Translations under genes and position numbers: made by a program | Part shown: piece by piece, positions 11,984 to 24,786 of the stretch | Layout of the letters: every line of letters begins with the position of its first letter | Numbering within the stretch: position 1 is the stretch's first letter | Origin: Tanypteryx hageni | Lineage: Eukaryota; Arthropoda; Insecta; Odonata; Petaluridae | Direction of reading: 5' to 3' | Length of the DNA: 64,000 nt | Assembly: GCA_028673005.1 (NCBI GenBank) | Contig: CM054118.1 | Location: 7,590,410 to 7,654,409, forward strand | Notes under the pieces: model-generated | What the model saw: only the letters and a program-made list of their open reading frames with translations | What the model was told of the DNA's origin: nothing | Database searches by the model: none

Positions 11984-13466
11984 ATCTTCCCTAAGTCAAA
12001 ATTTGGCGATTCTTTTGCCCTAAAATATAAAGCAGAATTAGGTACCAGAACTAATAATAAACACACAATTCAATAAGAAGTGGGGAAGGGGTATTTTCAT
12101 CATACCAGTTGACCGATAGGATCGCAGCAGGCGCGACCACTGGACACACCTACATGTATTCGGAAAAAAGGTCGAAGCTGCGCTCCCTATCTCCTTCTTC
12201 CATGGTAGCACCTTTAAAAAGCGAGTGCTGTTTTGAAAAGGAGTTTATATTTCTGCCTTTAGGGGCGCTGTTCCTACTCTGCCGCCGTTTTCGAAATCTT
12301 CGTCCAAAAGTGTTCTGATATTTTTGCAAAGCTAAGCCGAAAAATGTTTAAAAACTATTGGGATCATATGCTAAATTCTTTTTAAAAATCGGAAATTCTA
12401 ACGTAAAATGGCGCGAAAACAAAATGAAATAGTGTAAATATGGGGTTTTACTTAAATTAAAATCATAGGAAAATTGACGGGACCTAAAAAAATGTTGTAA
12501 AAAGCGGAAAAACGTATGTTCCGATAACGTAAATACGGGTTTTTATTGTATAACGTTATTTTTAATGGATTTCTTTAAATGATAATCAGAAATTTTTCGA
12601 ACCGAATTTCTGATGATTGAAAAATAACATTCTACGACTTTTTAAAAATTTCTTTAAATAAAGCCAATTTTTAAAAATAATTTCAAAACTACTACAGTTA
12701 AAAAAAATCACGGTCTTAAAATATAGTTAAAACGCATTGCAGTTCGTGTATTTAGTTCACAGTAAGTTATTACACATTTTTCCTTTGATGGTAAATTGAC
12801 TGTTCATTAACATTTATCCTGTTCTTAAGCGTGAGATTGAAACGATTAAATTATTAAATTAAGTTCTATACCTTTTAAATAACTTATAATTTGCTCAAAT
12901 ATTTCAAGTAAATTTCAGTAGACTCTTCATACATTATATCTTATTATTTCGATTTTACTCTTATTTTCAACAAATATTTGGACAACAATTTGGTCTTACC
13001 GATAATAATTTTTAAACAATATAACAAAGATAACTTTCAAAAACACTGATTTGATTGTGCATGAAAGCTAAACCAGATCATAGCAAATTTTACTGATTTT
13101 TCATAACGAAATCAAATATCTTTGGACTAATTTTATGATGATTTGATATGAGAGAGAGAAAAGGAGAGAGAGGAAGAAAGAAAGGTGAGAGAGAGACAAA
13201 ATTAAATGTTCCATAAATTAAAAATCGTTTTGGGAATATAAGAATTCTATAGCGTAATGTATTTCTTTGTAATAAAATTTCTATTAGCCCAAAACTATTT
13301 TTACTCTCTGGAACACCCAATTTTGTGAGTTTTATATCTATTGATTACTTTTTAGTGAATACAAAAGTTAGTTTTATTAATATTTTATTTCAATTTTATT
13401 TTTACTTAATACTTAATTCACGCATACCCGTGATATTTGATGGGCAATTACTCTTGTCTCTATTAA
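11984..13466. other. Non-coding stretch upstream of the P-like element and left of piggyBac
   Basis: No gene seen. 12080-12310 is GC-richer and could be the 5' end of the P-like element; its terminal repeat could not be confirmed. 13140-13190 is a short GA-rich low-complexity run. The remainder is AT-rich. Confidence 0.4.
13463..13466. repeat. TTAA target copy, left
   Basis: TTAA directly before the left terminal repeat of the piggyBac element; its partner is at 17381-17384. Confidence 0.8.
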
Positions 13467-14085
13467 CACTGACGGCGGTGATAATTTTTCTGACACGGAC
13501 AGCGGTGATGGGTCCTCGACTACCCATGCCTATTTTTTTCCTTTTTTAACCGAACTACTAGTATAGGTATATTATTTATAAATAGAATTATTTTTTTATC
13601 CATTCTAATTTAAAATAATAATTAGTTAACAATTATTAAATATTTAATGTAATTAATAATGCCGATATTCTAACAGAAGTAACTTTTAAAATGAAGAACA
13701 TTTCATAATTAAAATTAATGATGATTAATTACGTATTTATAGTTAAATAATAAGAAAAAATATTTAGGAATGTTAAGTTAACAATTTTAAGTTATAATAG
13801 GAATGCATTATACTTTTATTGCACAAATAAGTTACAGATATTTCCGCGAATAAAAATACAAGGATGAAAGATTATGACACAAAAAGTTACAAACTTTTAC
13901 ATAAATATTTACAAAATGCCATGCTGATAAATGATGATACAAATTTGTATCATAAGAAATTATTTTACAGTAACGTCAAATATAATAATGATTTAACTTG
14001 AATCTCCAGTCCCTAAGATGGAGGAGCACGTATTACTCAGGATTTTCGTCTCTTTACTGGAGTGGTGTTTGCATACAAATTTGGA

Positions 14086-15797
14086 TCAATTATCACAGAA
14101 CAAAGTGTACTTATTTTCTCCCGAGCACAAGTAACATCTTCCTCTTTTCCTTCTTCCAAATAGACCTACTTCTGGTGTTCTTTCTTGTAGGATTGGATTC
14201 ATAACAAAAGCTCTCCCTGTCAACTCAATTGCTCGAATGATGGACTTATGATAATATTTTCCTCGTAATTCCTCAATTGCAGCTGCTCTTCTTTCAATGA
14301 TTTCTTTGACCAACTCCATCCCTAAAGCTTCCAAAAATTCCTTCCTCGACATTCTTATACTTTTTTCTGTTAATAAATCATTATTTTTGTACCAAATTAC
14401 AAAAGCATTTTACGCTGCAATATCCAAAATGTTTTAAAAAAAGGACTAACAGCTCGAGAACACGAGTACTCTCTGACTAATTTATTTAAAATATCTACCC
14501 CGATTTTAGTTTGATTATAAAATAAATTTATTGCCGGCTTGAAATTGTATTTTTCACCGGAAATTTCATGGTCATGTTGCATTGACGACATGAGTAATAC
14601 ACATTTTTTGGGCTTGGAAATGTATGAAGCCAGAGTAAGATAACCAATAAATAAAAATTTCGATGAATATACTTCTCTGCCATGAGTTGAAATGGATGTG
14701 GGAGGTAATCCCTTGCGGTTCTTCCTCATTGTGCCTAAAACTGTAATTTTATTTTTCAAATGGTCCTCTGCCAAACTTCCGTGAAAAAATTGTCTGTCTT
14801 GATGTTACGTACACTTCCATACCTATATTCACATAATTCTTTTACTACACGCTGGGACTGTTGCTTTTCAGCAACGTTTCCGACTTTTCCAAGGCATATA
14901 TCAAAGTTGCAGCAAAAATAATTCAGTGCGTCAATATAACATCCACACTTTTATGCCGTATTTCTTGGGCTTGTTGGGCATATACACTCGGAAAGGACAG
15001 CGTCCACGAAAGGAAACAAGCTGCTCGTCGATCGTCCCGTTCTCAGAAGGGTCGTATGTTTTTCTGCAATTGTTTCCAAAAAATTCAGCAGCATCACGAA
15101 ATGCAGCAAATTTATCGTTTTCTCCTCTGGAAGCAAGGGTTTCAAAGTCGTCAAAACGAATGAACTTCATTATATCTCGAAAGCGATCCCTAGCCATGGC
15201 CGCCATATATACAGGTCTTGAAAAGTCATAGTTCGAGTTCCACAATGAACAGATTTCTTCCTTCGACTCATGAAATCTTCCTGAGAAAAGTAGAATACCA
15301 ATGTAAGCTTTCAGCTTGACCCTATCAACATCATCCCAAATAATTTGAGCGTCTGTGTGGTCTTGGTTATACAAATCGTAGTAGTCTCTTGCTTTTTTGT
15401 ATGTACTTGACACTATCAAATCCATAATATCATTTGAAATGAATAATTCAAAACACTCTAACTGAGATTTGGCATTTTTGCTGTACTGAGTAACATTATT
15501 CATATTATGTACGATCTTTTCAGGCCGAGTTCGGCTAGCTCGTGGAACGACATACTTCCAAGTCCGGCCTGCTACTTCTTCGTTCCGATCTTCCGCTTCA
15601 GAATCAGAATTTACGTCCAAATCAAATTCGTCTTCTTCACTCTCATCCACCTCAACGTCCCTATCACTATCGCTGCTAAGATCACTTATATCACTAACAC
15701 TATCATCAAAAGTTTCTTTGTCATTCTCTTCACGAAAAAATTCCTCAAAAATTTCTTTTTCACTGCGAAATAGTTTGTCTACCATGATTGCATGCAA
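14086..15797 (-). pseudogene. piggyBac transposase, frameshifted
   Basis: A DDD transposase of the piggyBac family (excises and inserts at TTAA). From the ATG at 15797: an acidic Ser/Asp/Glu-rich N-terminus, then the family core (FELFISNDIMDLIV, KAYIGILLFSGR, DRFRDIMKFIRFDD, NGTIDEQLVSFRGRCPFRVY, MPNKPKKYGIKVWML). Just after VWML a frameshift near 14935 moves the first catalytic Asp (DAL) to another frame. The second is in KTDNFFTEVW (about 14795). The third lies in TKIGVDILNKLV (about 14490) within the segment 14774-14397, which also shows TMRKNRKGLPP. The C-terminal Cys-rich domain starts at RCYLCSGENK (about 14125). Two or more frameshifts make it inactive. Confidence 0.9.
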
Positions 15798-16352
15798 ATA
15801 TAATTGATTTACGCTGCTACCTCACACACTAAAGGACTAGACCACTGCGGCTGCTGGGGCTAAGTGAACATTTACGACAGGGAGCAAGGACCGACGCAAC
15901 TTTGTAACAACTTGTAAGCGTATAGAAACTACTTTTCGTTTTTTACTTTATGTTTCTACCCACGATGCATGTAGAAACACAAAGTAACAACGGAAAGCTT
16001 TACACTTCTGCGCCATTAGGCTATGAGTCATAGTCGCAGGGCTTTGGGCACAGGTGTATATCCTTGAACCGAGGATTCCAGCAGAAAGAAAAGTACCTTC
16101 CCATATTTGAAACCAATATGTTTCAACATATATTCAAATAAAAATAAATTTTTTATAATATCAAAATAATATATGAATAAGCAAAAATATATGCAAAAAC
16201 GAGTGCAGGCACAATAGAAACTAGATCATATAAACTAAAACCTCATTTAAATATTCAGAAACTGGAAAACAGTGAGAATCAGGTTTCTGCATTATGTTTG
16301 TGTGGGGTGAGTAAAAGGACATGCACGGCGGTGATGGGTCCTCGGGGACCCA

Positions 16353-16361
16353 CTCAAATAT
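16353..16361. repeat. Target duplication of nested RTE, left copy
   Basis: CTCAAATAT, repeated exactly at 17194-17202 on the other side of the RTE fragment. Confidence 0.85.
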
Positions 16362-17193
16362 CATCATCATCATAGGTAGTCTGTCCGTAGACAGGTCCGT
16401 GATTATTCATGGTTAAACCTGGTTCTCCATATACTCCTATTTTCCGCTGTCCTCTTCATATCTTGATAACTCTCTTTCCCTTTCAAATCGTCTATCAGCT
16501 GATACCTTTTCCTACCTCTTTCCCTTTTCCCATCTAGTTTTCCTTCTAACACGTCTTTAATCATACTCTCTCTCCTCATGTAATGTCCAACCCAGTTAGC
16601 CTTCCTCTTTCTGATAGTCTGTATAATCATTCGCTTCTCTCCTATTCTTCGTAGCACTTCATCGTTTTTCATCCTATCTGTCCATTTTATCTTCAGCATT
16701 CTCCTCCAAGTCCACATTTCAAAGCTTTCCAAGTATTTGATGTCATTTTTCCTTAGCGTCCATGTTTCTGCCCCATACAATGCTATACTCCATACGTAGC
16801 ATTTTATCAACTTCTTGCGGATATCTTCCCTAATATTCCCTGTAAGTAGTTGTTTCTTTCTCCTGAAAGCCGCTTTTGCTTTTCCTATTCTAGTTTTGAT
16901 CTCATCCGTACATTTTGCCTCTCGTGTTATGATACTTCCAAGGTATTTATATTCTGAAACTTGTTCTAATGGCTTTCCCCCAATAGTTATGTTCAGATTC
17001 TCTTCTTTACCCGATATTCGAATGACCTTGGATTTTTCTGTATTTATTTCCATACCGTATTTTCTACCTGTTATCACTAGTCTATTTATCATTTTTTGTA
17101 GTTCCTCTTCCTTTCTTGCTAGAAGTACTTGATCATCTGCGTATTTTACTGTTCTTATAATCCTTCCTCCAATTTTGAAATCCCCTGTGCCTT
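16362..17193 (-). mobile_element. RTE-type LINE fragment nested in piggyBac
   Basis: A 5'-truncated retrotransposon. The minus strand encodes the end of the reverse transcriptase (about 17092-16403): MEINTEKSKVIRISG, SEYKYLGSIIT, YGAETWTLRKND, EMWTWRRMLKI, WVGHYMRRESMI. This is the ETWTLRK/RRMLKI pattern of insect endonuclease-reverse transcriptases of RTE type. The 3' end is a (GAT)n tail reading ATGATGATGATA on the minus strand. Exact 9-bp duplications flank it. The surviving frame is open for 229 codons, so the copy is relatively young. It may belong to the same family as the endonuclease half at 38.1-39.3 kb. Confidence 0.85.
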
Positions 17194-17380
17194 CTCAAAT
17201 ATATACATCCATTAAACCAAGATTATCATGTGAAAAGAATAAGTTCGTCGAAAAGTAGGCTTAGAATATATTTGTCAAGGACTACTTAAAGCATGGATGC
17301 CATATCATTGTTATTTTTTAAGGTTCTCAATAAAATGTACTTTCAGGGTCCTTAGGGACCCGATCACCGCAGTCGGAGTG

Positions 17381-17384
17381 TTAA
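17381..17384. repeat. TTAA target copy, right
   Basis: TTAA directly after the right terminal repeat of the piggyBac element. Confidence 0.8.
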
Positions 17385-18344
17385 TAAAAACTTTACTCTG
17401 TGCCTAATGCTGAAATAATCAATGGCACTTTTTAATGTGTTTTAACAAACTTCCGGATTAGGTGGAAGGTTGAAATTTTGCCGGAATGTTTAATTCAGAT
17501 ATAAAAATTAAATTTCCCATAAGATAACGTTATTGTTGTTGTTGATAAAAAATTAACTCTTCGATTATATTATTACAATTTAATGTTTTGCATTCTTTAG
17601 TTTGTTTACTTAAATCAATTTAGATAATAAAATCATAATGCAACATATTTCATTGAATAATATGGAAAATATTTATTCCTTTTAGTAAATGGACATGTTT
17701 TCACTGCTATTCTCAACATAATATAAGTTAACCCCTCATTTCCCATGGAGGAGGAAGGGGTTTATATAAATCCCACCTCAGATGCCGAAGGAGATTGTTT
17801 TGTCGATGCAGGCGTGAAAATCGCAAAAAATAAAAAACAACTATTCGCCTTTTTATTGGGTTTTTATGAAATGTTTTGGGGATTTACACAAAAAATTATA
17901 TTTTAAACTATAACTTAACTTTTACAGTATCTTGAAATAAGAAGAGACTATTTGCTGGAGAGAAGTGTACACTATTCCGTTACCTATCCAGCAGGTGCCC
18001 AAGCTTTCTTATAATGATCAATATCATGAAAACTATAGAAGTTATTTTCATGCAACCTTCTTCAAAGATAAATTTCAACTATTCTGAACATTTCATCTGC
18101 TGCACGTACCCCTCTAAACCAGGGGTGTTCAACCTATGACCCATCTGCCCCATTTAGAGCTACCATATGTCCTCATTATCCTGAACAGATTCCCACTTTT
18201 GGCACTCAAATAATGGGAAGGAATTCCAAAAGGTTAATTTTTTCCTAGAATTTAAAGCACGGACGGACAACCCAAACCAAGTGAAGAACCACCTGAAAAA
18301 ATTTATTTTTTAAGGAACCACAGAAAAAATTTATGAAAAAGAAA
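17385..18344. other. Non-coding stretch, no gene seen
   Basis: AT-rich. A hAT-tip-like string (AGGGGTGTTCAACC) occurs near 18123, but no element could be delimited. Confidence 0.4.
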
Positions 18345-18346
18345 TA

Positions 18347-21304
18347 CAGGTGAACCTCCACTTACGAACCTAATGCATACCTGTAAATGCATTCGTAAGC
18401 TGAATGTTCGTAAGTTTAATTGACTTTTTCTATAAGAAACAATGATAAATTCATTAATCCGTTCCTGAATATGTATAGTATCAGTTTTTTCCTTATAAAG
18501 AGAATAAAAAGTGAACAGTTAGGATAAATTCATTTATTTTTTATAAAAACTTTAATTTCCTTGTACAAAGTTAGTCGTGTAGAGAACATTCAGTGGTTTC
18601 CAAGACATCTATTGATGGGAGGGAACCATGATTGTTATTCTGAAGAATTATGGGAGGAATTATTTGGTTCATCAGGGCTATTTGTAGGTGAGTATGCAGG
18701 ATATTTTTCTGATGCCTGAGAAGTTGATGCTGGAGAAGATGTGCTGTTATCTACTTTTTTGAAAAATCTGTTCAACGAAAGTTAAATTGAAGACGTTCTT
18801 TTCTTCTCTTCATAAATGAGTTTATAGCAGGATAGCATTCTGTGAGCACCTTTATAAACTGTAGAACTTCTTTCTGCATTTGGGTCATTATCTTTTAATA
18901 CCTTCAAAGCCTCATCGATTTTCTTTAACGAATCGCTGAGGACTTTTGCAGACAAAGCTTTCGTGGGAGGACAAGGAATGTTGTCATCATTGCTGTCATC
19001 TTCCTGTTCTTTGACTTCCTTCTGCATTACTATCAGCTCATCATTTGTAAGTTCAATCAAATGAGAGTCCACTAACTTGTCCACATCTAAGGCATCCATT
19101 TCTAAATTTATACTTTTTCCCATTTCTACAACTTCATGGGTGATTTGCTCTTCGGTTTGTTCAGAATCCTGTGAATCATAAACAAACTGTGGGCACAGCT
19201 CGCTCCAACAGTTTCATCGCCATTTGTTTGATTTCCTTCCAACAATGACCAATGTTTTTAACTGCATCAAGGATGCTCTACCCTTTTCTAAAGTCTTTCA
19301 TGGTTAAAGAATCTTCTGCATCGGTAGCCGCAATAGCTTGAGCGATAGTTCGACATTAGTAAAACCTTTTGAAGGTTGTGATTACTGTCTGGTCCATCGG
19401 TTGCAGTAAAGAAAGGTGTTGGGAGGCAAGAAGACAACTTGGACGTTTGAGTCCAAGTTAGCTAATGTTACAGGATGACCAATAAAATTTTAAAGGCCAT
19501 ATTACTCTCCCTACAATAATTTTTGACAGCTGGAACAAAGTGATCAAGAAACCACTGCTGAAATCTCAAGGATGTCACCCATGCTTTCTTATTTGAAGTC
19601 CAAATCATGGGAAAATATTGCCTTGACTATGCCCTTGAAAGCCCTTGGATTTTCAGAGTGATAAACAAGAAGTGGTTTCAATTTAAAATCTCCTGTGGCA
19701 TTTCCACCCAGAAGGAGGGTTAGATGATCTTTAGAAATTTTGAATGCAGGAACTTGCTTCTCTTCAGTTGCAGTGAAGGATTTACTGTATGTTTGAATCT
19801 AGCAAACTATCCAGCACTGGCCATAAATTCAGTAAGATCACTTGCCATTTCCGCCATATGTGATTTATTATCCTGAAAAAGGCTTCTAGCCTTATCTTGA
19901 ATCAATTCAGTACTCAATCGTTGGTTTTTTCTATTTTGATTCTGAATCCAAATTGTTAAACACCATTCCAATTCTTCAACAACTTCGATTTTTACTGACA
20001 ATCACAGACTGAAGTGCATTGTGCATTGTGAATGCAATCAACAATTCTTTGTTTGTCTTTTAAAATGGTTCCATTTTTCGAATGATTGACATCATAAATA
20101 CGTCCAATGGAAGCAAATGCCTTTCCTCTTTCTGATTGCTTTATTATGTCCATTTTAGTTTCCATCGATAGCACTTGATGTTTTTCACTACTCATAGATG
20201 AAGCAACATCAGTATCACTACTTTTATGCTTGCTTTCCATATTTTTAAGGGCATTATAAAATAGATTCAAATGCGCAGGGAAACTTAAGAGGCATAAGCA
20301 GAAGTATAACTATGTATCTAAGGGTCAATAAGAAGGCTTCGGTGCATACACCCCCGTCAGTAAAACTAGTTGCAGAACTCCTCTTGCAGTGGAAAACAGG
20401 CCTAATAAATTACTTTTTTTTAACTTTAATTTTTGTAACTTTAGAAGGCTTAAGTCTATCGATAATAGTTAACTTTTACATTAAAATATACCGTCACCAA
20501 CACAAGAACCCTTGAAGCTCTATTGATTATAATGAAGTGAATTTCAAATGATAAAGGAAACATTACAAATAGAGTTTAGGTTAGTTAAGGTATTATTAAA
20601 ATATAGAAGCATTAGTGCATGGTCTTATCTGAATTTTTTAAAGATATTTAAGTGAATTTTTGGTAATTAAAAAAATTTCAATAATATCCAACAATGTGTT
20701 TCAATAAATAATAGAGCTCCATGGTTTTCTTGTGTTGTCAAGGAAATGTTCTTAGCAGAGAATTGTGATTATTCGAAATTCGGGAAAGTGTACTTACCGA
20801 TGTTGAAAGGTTTTCCAGTATCTTTTCTTAGCTAGTAGACTGGGTATGTGATAATATCCTTCATTATACGGTACAGTCAGATTTAACTGTAAAAATTGTT
20901 TCACTAAAGAACAAGAACTGACTACCGTCTGCTGTCTTACAAGTAAATGTTTCGCCAATGACTGACTGTCTATGATTGACCAAAGAAGTTCATAGCTTAA
21001 ATGCAGATCCCCAACAGTCAGAAACTTAATTAAAATGATCTGTTTATGCTCATGTCATGAGTGACAGAATCAAGACAGAGTAGAGATAAGAATTCTCATA
21101 TACGGGGTTGTTTGTGTCCACTTGAAGATAAAAAGAACAAAGAGCTCCTACGGTGGAATGTCCGATGTTCATACCTGCGAGAGTTGTTTTCGTTAAGTGA
21201 ATAGGGAGTCAAAATTCCTTAGTACATGGAATGTTCGTAATTATGAATTGTTCGTAATTATGGATTGTTCGTAACTTGAATGTTCTTAAGTTGAGGTCCG
21301 CCTG
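18347..21304. mobile_element. Tigger element, both inverted ends present
   Basis: Left end CAGGTGAACCTCCACTTACG, preceded by TA (18345-18346). Right end, read inward on the minus strand, CAGGCGGACCTCAACTTAAG, followed by TA (21305-21306). Subterminal GTTCGTAA motifs recur at both ends, as in Tigger elements. The body carries a minus-strand transposase relic. Length 2958 bp. Confidence 0.9.
18782..20270 (-). pseudogene. Tigger transposase (TIGD1-like), decayed
   Basis: Reading leftwards: an N-terminal HTH (HQVLSMETKMDIIKQSERG, FASIGRIYDVNHSKNGTILK; 20270-19995), then the CENP-B-type second HTH (ELEWCLTIWIQNQNRKNQRL, IQDKARSLF; 20001-19807) after a frameshift. The DDE core in 19800-19130 is too decayed to read through. 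The acidic C-terminal tail (MDALDVDKLVDSHLIELTND, then a Glu/Asp-rich run) is at 19123-18782, as in Tigger-1-like proteins. It lies within matching Tigger inverted repeats, which fixes its identity. Confidence 0.85.
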
Positions 21305-21306
21305 TA

Positions 21307-21870
21307 CACCCATCCCTCGATTTACACATGGGATGCATTCTTGAAAACTGCCATATAAATTTAAACCATGTAAATTGAAAGTAACACTTTATGTAAAATG
21401 GGGAGTTGGCTTCCTATTAATTTAAAATAAAGCATATTTTGAAAATTTGGTTTATAAGTATATGTTTATCAGACATTTGAATTAAGATGTAATAATAATA
21501 TAAACATTATATAAATGGACCTTCACCTTAATTAAAAATTAAATTCATGAAAGAAATTTGTACTCAAAAGTAATGATAGAGTAAACATTAGAGAAAATAA
21601 CACTAATATTAAACTAAACTTCATACAATCTAGGAAATTCAAATTTGAAGGAATAAAAAAATTGTTTAGCAGGGAAATACATTTAATTATAAAATTGAAA
21701 ATACTAATTTAACGAAAACTTCAATAAATTCTCCTCAATCACTGTCATCTTCAGTGTCATAAACAAATTTACCAACAGAGATAGTGTAAATCGAGAAATG
21801 GTCGTGTTTCCTTGACCATGTAGAACCGAAACCATGTAGATCAAGTACAGTGTAAATCTAAGGATAGGTG
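21307..21870. mobile_element. 564-bp MITE abutting the Tigger element
   Basis: Left end CACCCATCCCTCGATTTACA. Right end, read inward, CACCTATCCTTAGATTTACA, a close inverted match. TA lies on both sides (21305-21306 and 21871-21872), and the left TA is also the right TA of the Tigger element. No coding capacity; a mariner/Tigger-type non-autonomous element by its TA target. Confidence 0.8.
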
Positions 21871-23570
21871 TAATTTATGTAATGTACATTAAAAAACAAC
21901 TGGAATGCATCGACTTATTTTCATGGAAGCATAAAGAATATGTTTTTAAATATGAAAAAAGACAATTTTTAAAGTATATTTTCTTAAAGCTGGATATTTT
22001 TCTGCTGTTATGAATTTGTTATAAAACTCAATTTTATCTTCCATTGCTGAAAAAATGTTGTGCAGTTCATTATTGCATTGCAAATCTATTAATTCTAATT
22101 GATATTCTTCAGAAATGGAACTCGCATAAATGTAAAATGGGATTGCAAAAATTTTGAAAAGTTTATCGTATAGAGTAGTTTCTCCAAATTGTTGAGAAGT
22201 GAGTAAATTAAGTGGAGGGATTTCAGAAAAGATTCATGTCAAAGCAAAAGGAAAATCCCTTCTTTTGCTCCCACTGTATATGCAAACCAAAAAATGGAAC
22301 GAAATAAATAATTTTTTTTTGTTTCGGTTCAGGTTCAGTAAAATACTTTTTTTCAGTTCAGGTTCAGTTTCACACCAGCTAAAATAACGTTTTTTTGTTT
22401 CGGTTTTCGGTTCGGTTCCAGTTCGATGCCATGCTTATAATACATATATTTTTCTGTTACAACAAAACTTCAAGTATATCTAAGTGAATGTAGAGTATAA
22501 AATTCTAATCCTTAATAGCACTGCATTAGTATCATTTCACAGCAATCATTTTCTCTTTGACCTTTCAATCTGTATTAAAAAATTCATTATAAAACCCTTT
22601 GACTAAACTAATCATTATTTTCTCTTGTTATCCACATAGTTTCTATGATTACTTTGGGTGAAAGGGCAGATTATCAGTATTATATTCCTCCAGTTAAACT
22701 TTTCATCATTATATTATCAATATCCATAGTCATGAAAAAGTTTAGTTATTATTCCTTCATTGCTTTGCTCTTATTTATGAATAACTTCTCCTTATAAATT
22801 TGAAATAAGAAGGGGCATACAAGCAATTAAAAATGTCTGCTGAGAAAAAATCATGCAAAGTAATATGGATGTCAATTTCTTTTCAATATACTGGATAGTT
22901 TTTGAATTCAATATGTTACTTGCTTGCTATAAAAACAAGGTATTTGTCCTATACTGATAGGAATTTTATTTTCGATAGGGACATTCAATATTATATTAAC
23001 TTTTAAGAAGTGTACATTTTAACCAAGCATACTTGAATCCGCACAAAATATTTACCAATATTATTATATCAAATTAGAAATCCAAGTGAATAAACTTTGT
23101 GTAAAAGGAACCAAGTGTCATTAAATGTATGAATGGGATATGTCTGTAATATGTTAAAATAAATATAAAATAATAAAAATATCATTTTAGAATTTCATAA
23201 TTTCTCTAAAAATTACTTAAATATTTTTTTTCTGGTATATTAAAAAAGTTCTGTGCCCTCGTATCAGTGTTCTATTTTTTTGGCCTATTTCAATGCTTTT
23301 GTGGCTGGGAAAATTTTTAAAATGACTCCAGTAATGTTAAACCCAAGTTTTACAGACAGTTTCGCAGAAAATGAACAGTACGGGAACTGAATGTAATTAA
23401 ACTAATTCCATGCCTGAAAATGCAGAATTGCATGATTGACTTTAGCATCTCAAGTGCATTGTCTTACCTTTCAAATAACAAGATGGGAAAGTATACTTCA
23501 TAAATGGTATACACAGAGATTTCAAAGGCGTTCTTTATGGGAAATACGTATGAAATGGTATCGAAAGATT
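21871..23570. other. Non-coding stretch, no gene seen
   Basis: AT-rich. 22310-22430 contains several GGTTCAG/GGTTCGG motifs separated by T-runs (a short degenerate repeat). Nothing else identifiable. Confidence 0.4.
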
Positions 23571-23985
23571 GGGCGATTCTCGAATTTTTATCCCCGAAAC
23601 TATAGTCTCGGAGACTATTTTGTGGTCAATGTTGTTCTCTATCCAAATAAATTTTTAAATCCATACCCCACAAATAATATAAGAGAAATGGAGAGAAATA
23701 TATGGATTTTTAATTGTTGTTTGCTGAGAGAACTGTCTTAGCGATCGGCGTAAACAAAATATGCGATGTTTTGCTCGGGATTTTCTCGAATTTTTATCTC
23801 CGAAACCATAGCTCATAATTACCTGGCCTCGCGAACTTTCTTGTAGTATATTGTTGTCTATCCGAATAATTTTTTTAGTCTATACCTTACAGATCATATA
23901 AGAGCTAGGGAGATAAAAGTTTGATATCTCATTGTTGTTGACGGATTCCATTTAACGAGATACGAGTATCTATATAATTAATTTC
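23571..23985. repeat. Two-copy tandem repeat, about 206 bp
   Basis: CGAATTTTTATCCCCGAAAC at 23581 recurs as CGAATTTTTATCTCCGAAAC at 23787, with matching TGTTGTCTATCC-AATAA further along both copies. Confidence 0.65.
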
Positions 23986-24040
23986 GTAACGACGAGTGTT
24001 GAGTGTCGTTTTCCACCTGAAAAACAAAAGCTGTCTTTTA

Positions 24041-24515
24041 TCTCAGCGGTTCCCGACCTTTTCTCATCCCCGCGGACCCTTTTTAGTCCGAGAACTCCAA
24101 GTTGTGAACCGCTGCTCTAACTCAAAGTCTCCACCCCTCTTTCGGGCCGTCTCAATGCGGGTAAATGCACAAACTACATTGGGAACTTTTGATATTTTGA
24201 GCATAGCTTACGGACTCGCAATACTACCACGGTCATGTCTCTTTCCCCAGGTGGACTTCCCAACCTTTTCGCTACCGCGGACACTTTTTAGACCGAGGAC
24301 CCCATGATGAGAACCGCTGGTATATCTCAAGCTCCGGTCCTCCTTCGAACGGTCTTAATGCGGGTAAATTCACGAATTACATTGAAACCATTTGACATTT
24401 TGAGCACAGCTTACGGCTTCCCAGTACTACCTCGGTCCGGTCCCTTTCTCGAAGTTGGCTTCCCAACATTTTCGCCGCCACCGACCCCTCATAGCCCGGG
24501 GACCTTATGTTGGGA
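24041..24515. repeat. Three-copy tandem repeat built on a hAT-like tip
   Basis: Units start at 24051, 24258 and 24461 (spacing 207 and 203 bp). Each has TCCCAACCTTTT, a CCGCGGAC block, GAACCGCTG and AATGCGGGTAAAT. The first is preceded by CAGCGGTTCCC, which has the form of a hAT inverted repeat. Confidence 0.65.
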
Positions 24516-24524
24516 ATCGCTGCT

Positions 24525-24690
24525 CTACCTCATGTTATATCTCCGTCCCTCTTTCACCTCCCTCCTCTTTCTTCCCCTACCCTCCTCTTTCTTCTACCTC
24601 CCTCCTCTTTCTTCCCCCTCCCTCCTCTCTCTTCCCCCTCCCTCCTCTATCTCCCCTCTCCCTCCTCTCTCTCCCCCCTCCTTTCATACT
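24525..24690. repeat. CCTCCTCTTTCTTCCC microsatellite
   Basis: Pyrimidine-rich array of CCCTCCTCTTTCTT-like units. The Pro/Leu/Ser-rich reading frames here are artefacts of this repeat. Confidence 0.85.
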
Positions 24691-24786
24691 CCGTCACATG
24701 AAAAGTGAAATAAATAAAATGTGATATAATAGAATTGATTATTCTTTTAAAATGCAAGTAATAAATAACAAAATATTTAACACATA

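Larger units (their letters stand above)
13467..17380. mobile_element. piggyBac element with both ends
   Basis: Bounded by TTAA on each side. The left end reads CACTGACGGCGGTGAT; the right end, read inward on the minus strand, is CACTCCGACTGCGGTGAT. Inside each end lies a palindromic block, GGGTCCTCGACTACCC at about 13509 and GGGTCCTTAGGGACCC at about 17346. A further internal copy, GGGTCCTCGGGGACCC, is at about 16337. The transposase is on the minus strand. An RTE fragment (16362-17193) is nested in the element; without it and one target copy the piggyBac would be about 3.07 kb. Confidence 0.85.

Noticed and set aside
24304..24724. Three overlapping Pro/Leu/Ser-rich open frames
   Set aside because: Frames created by the CCTCCTCTTTCTT microsatellite; open in all three phases, so not coding.
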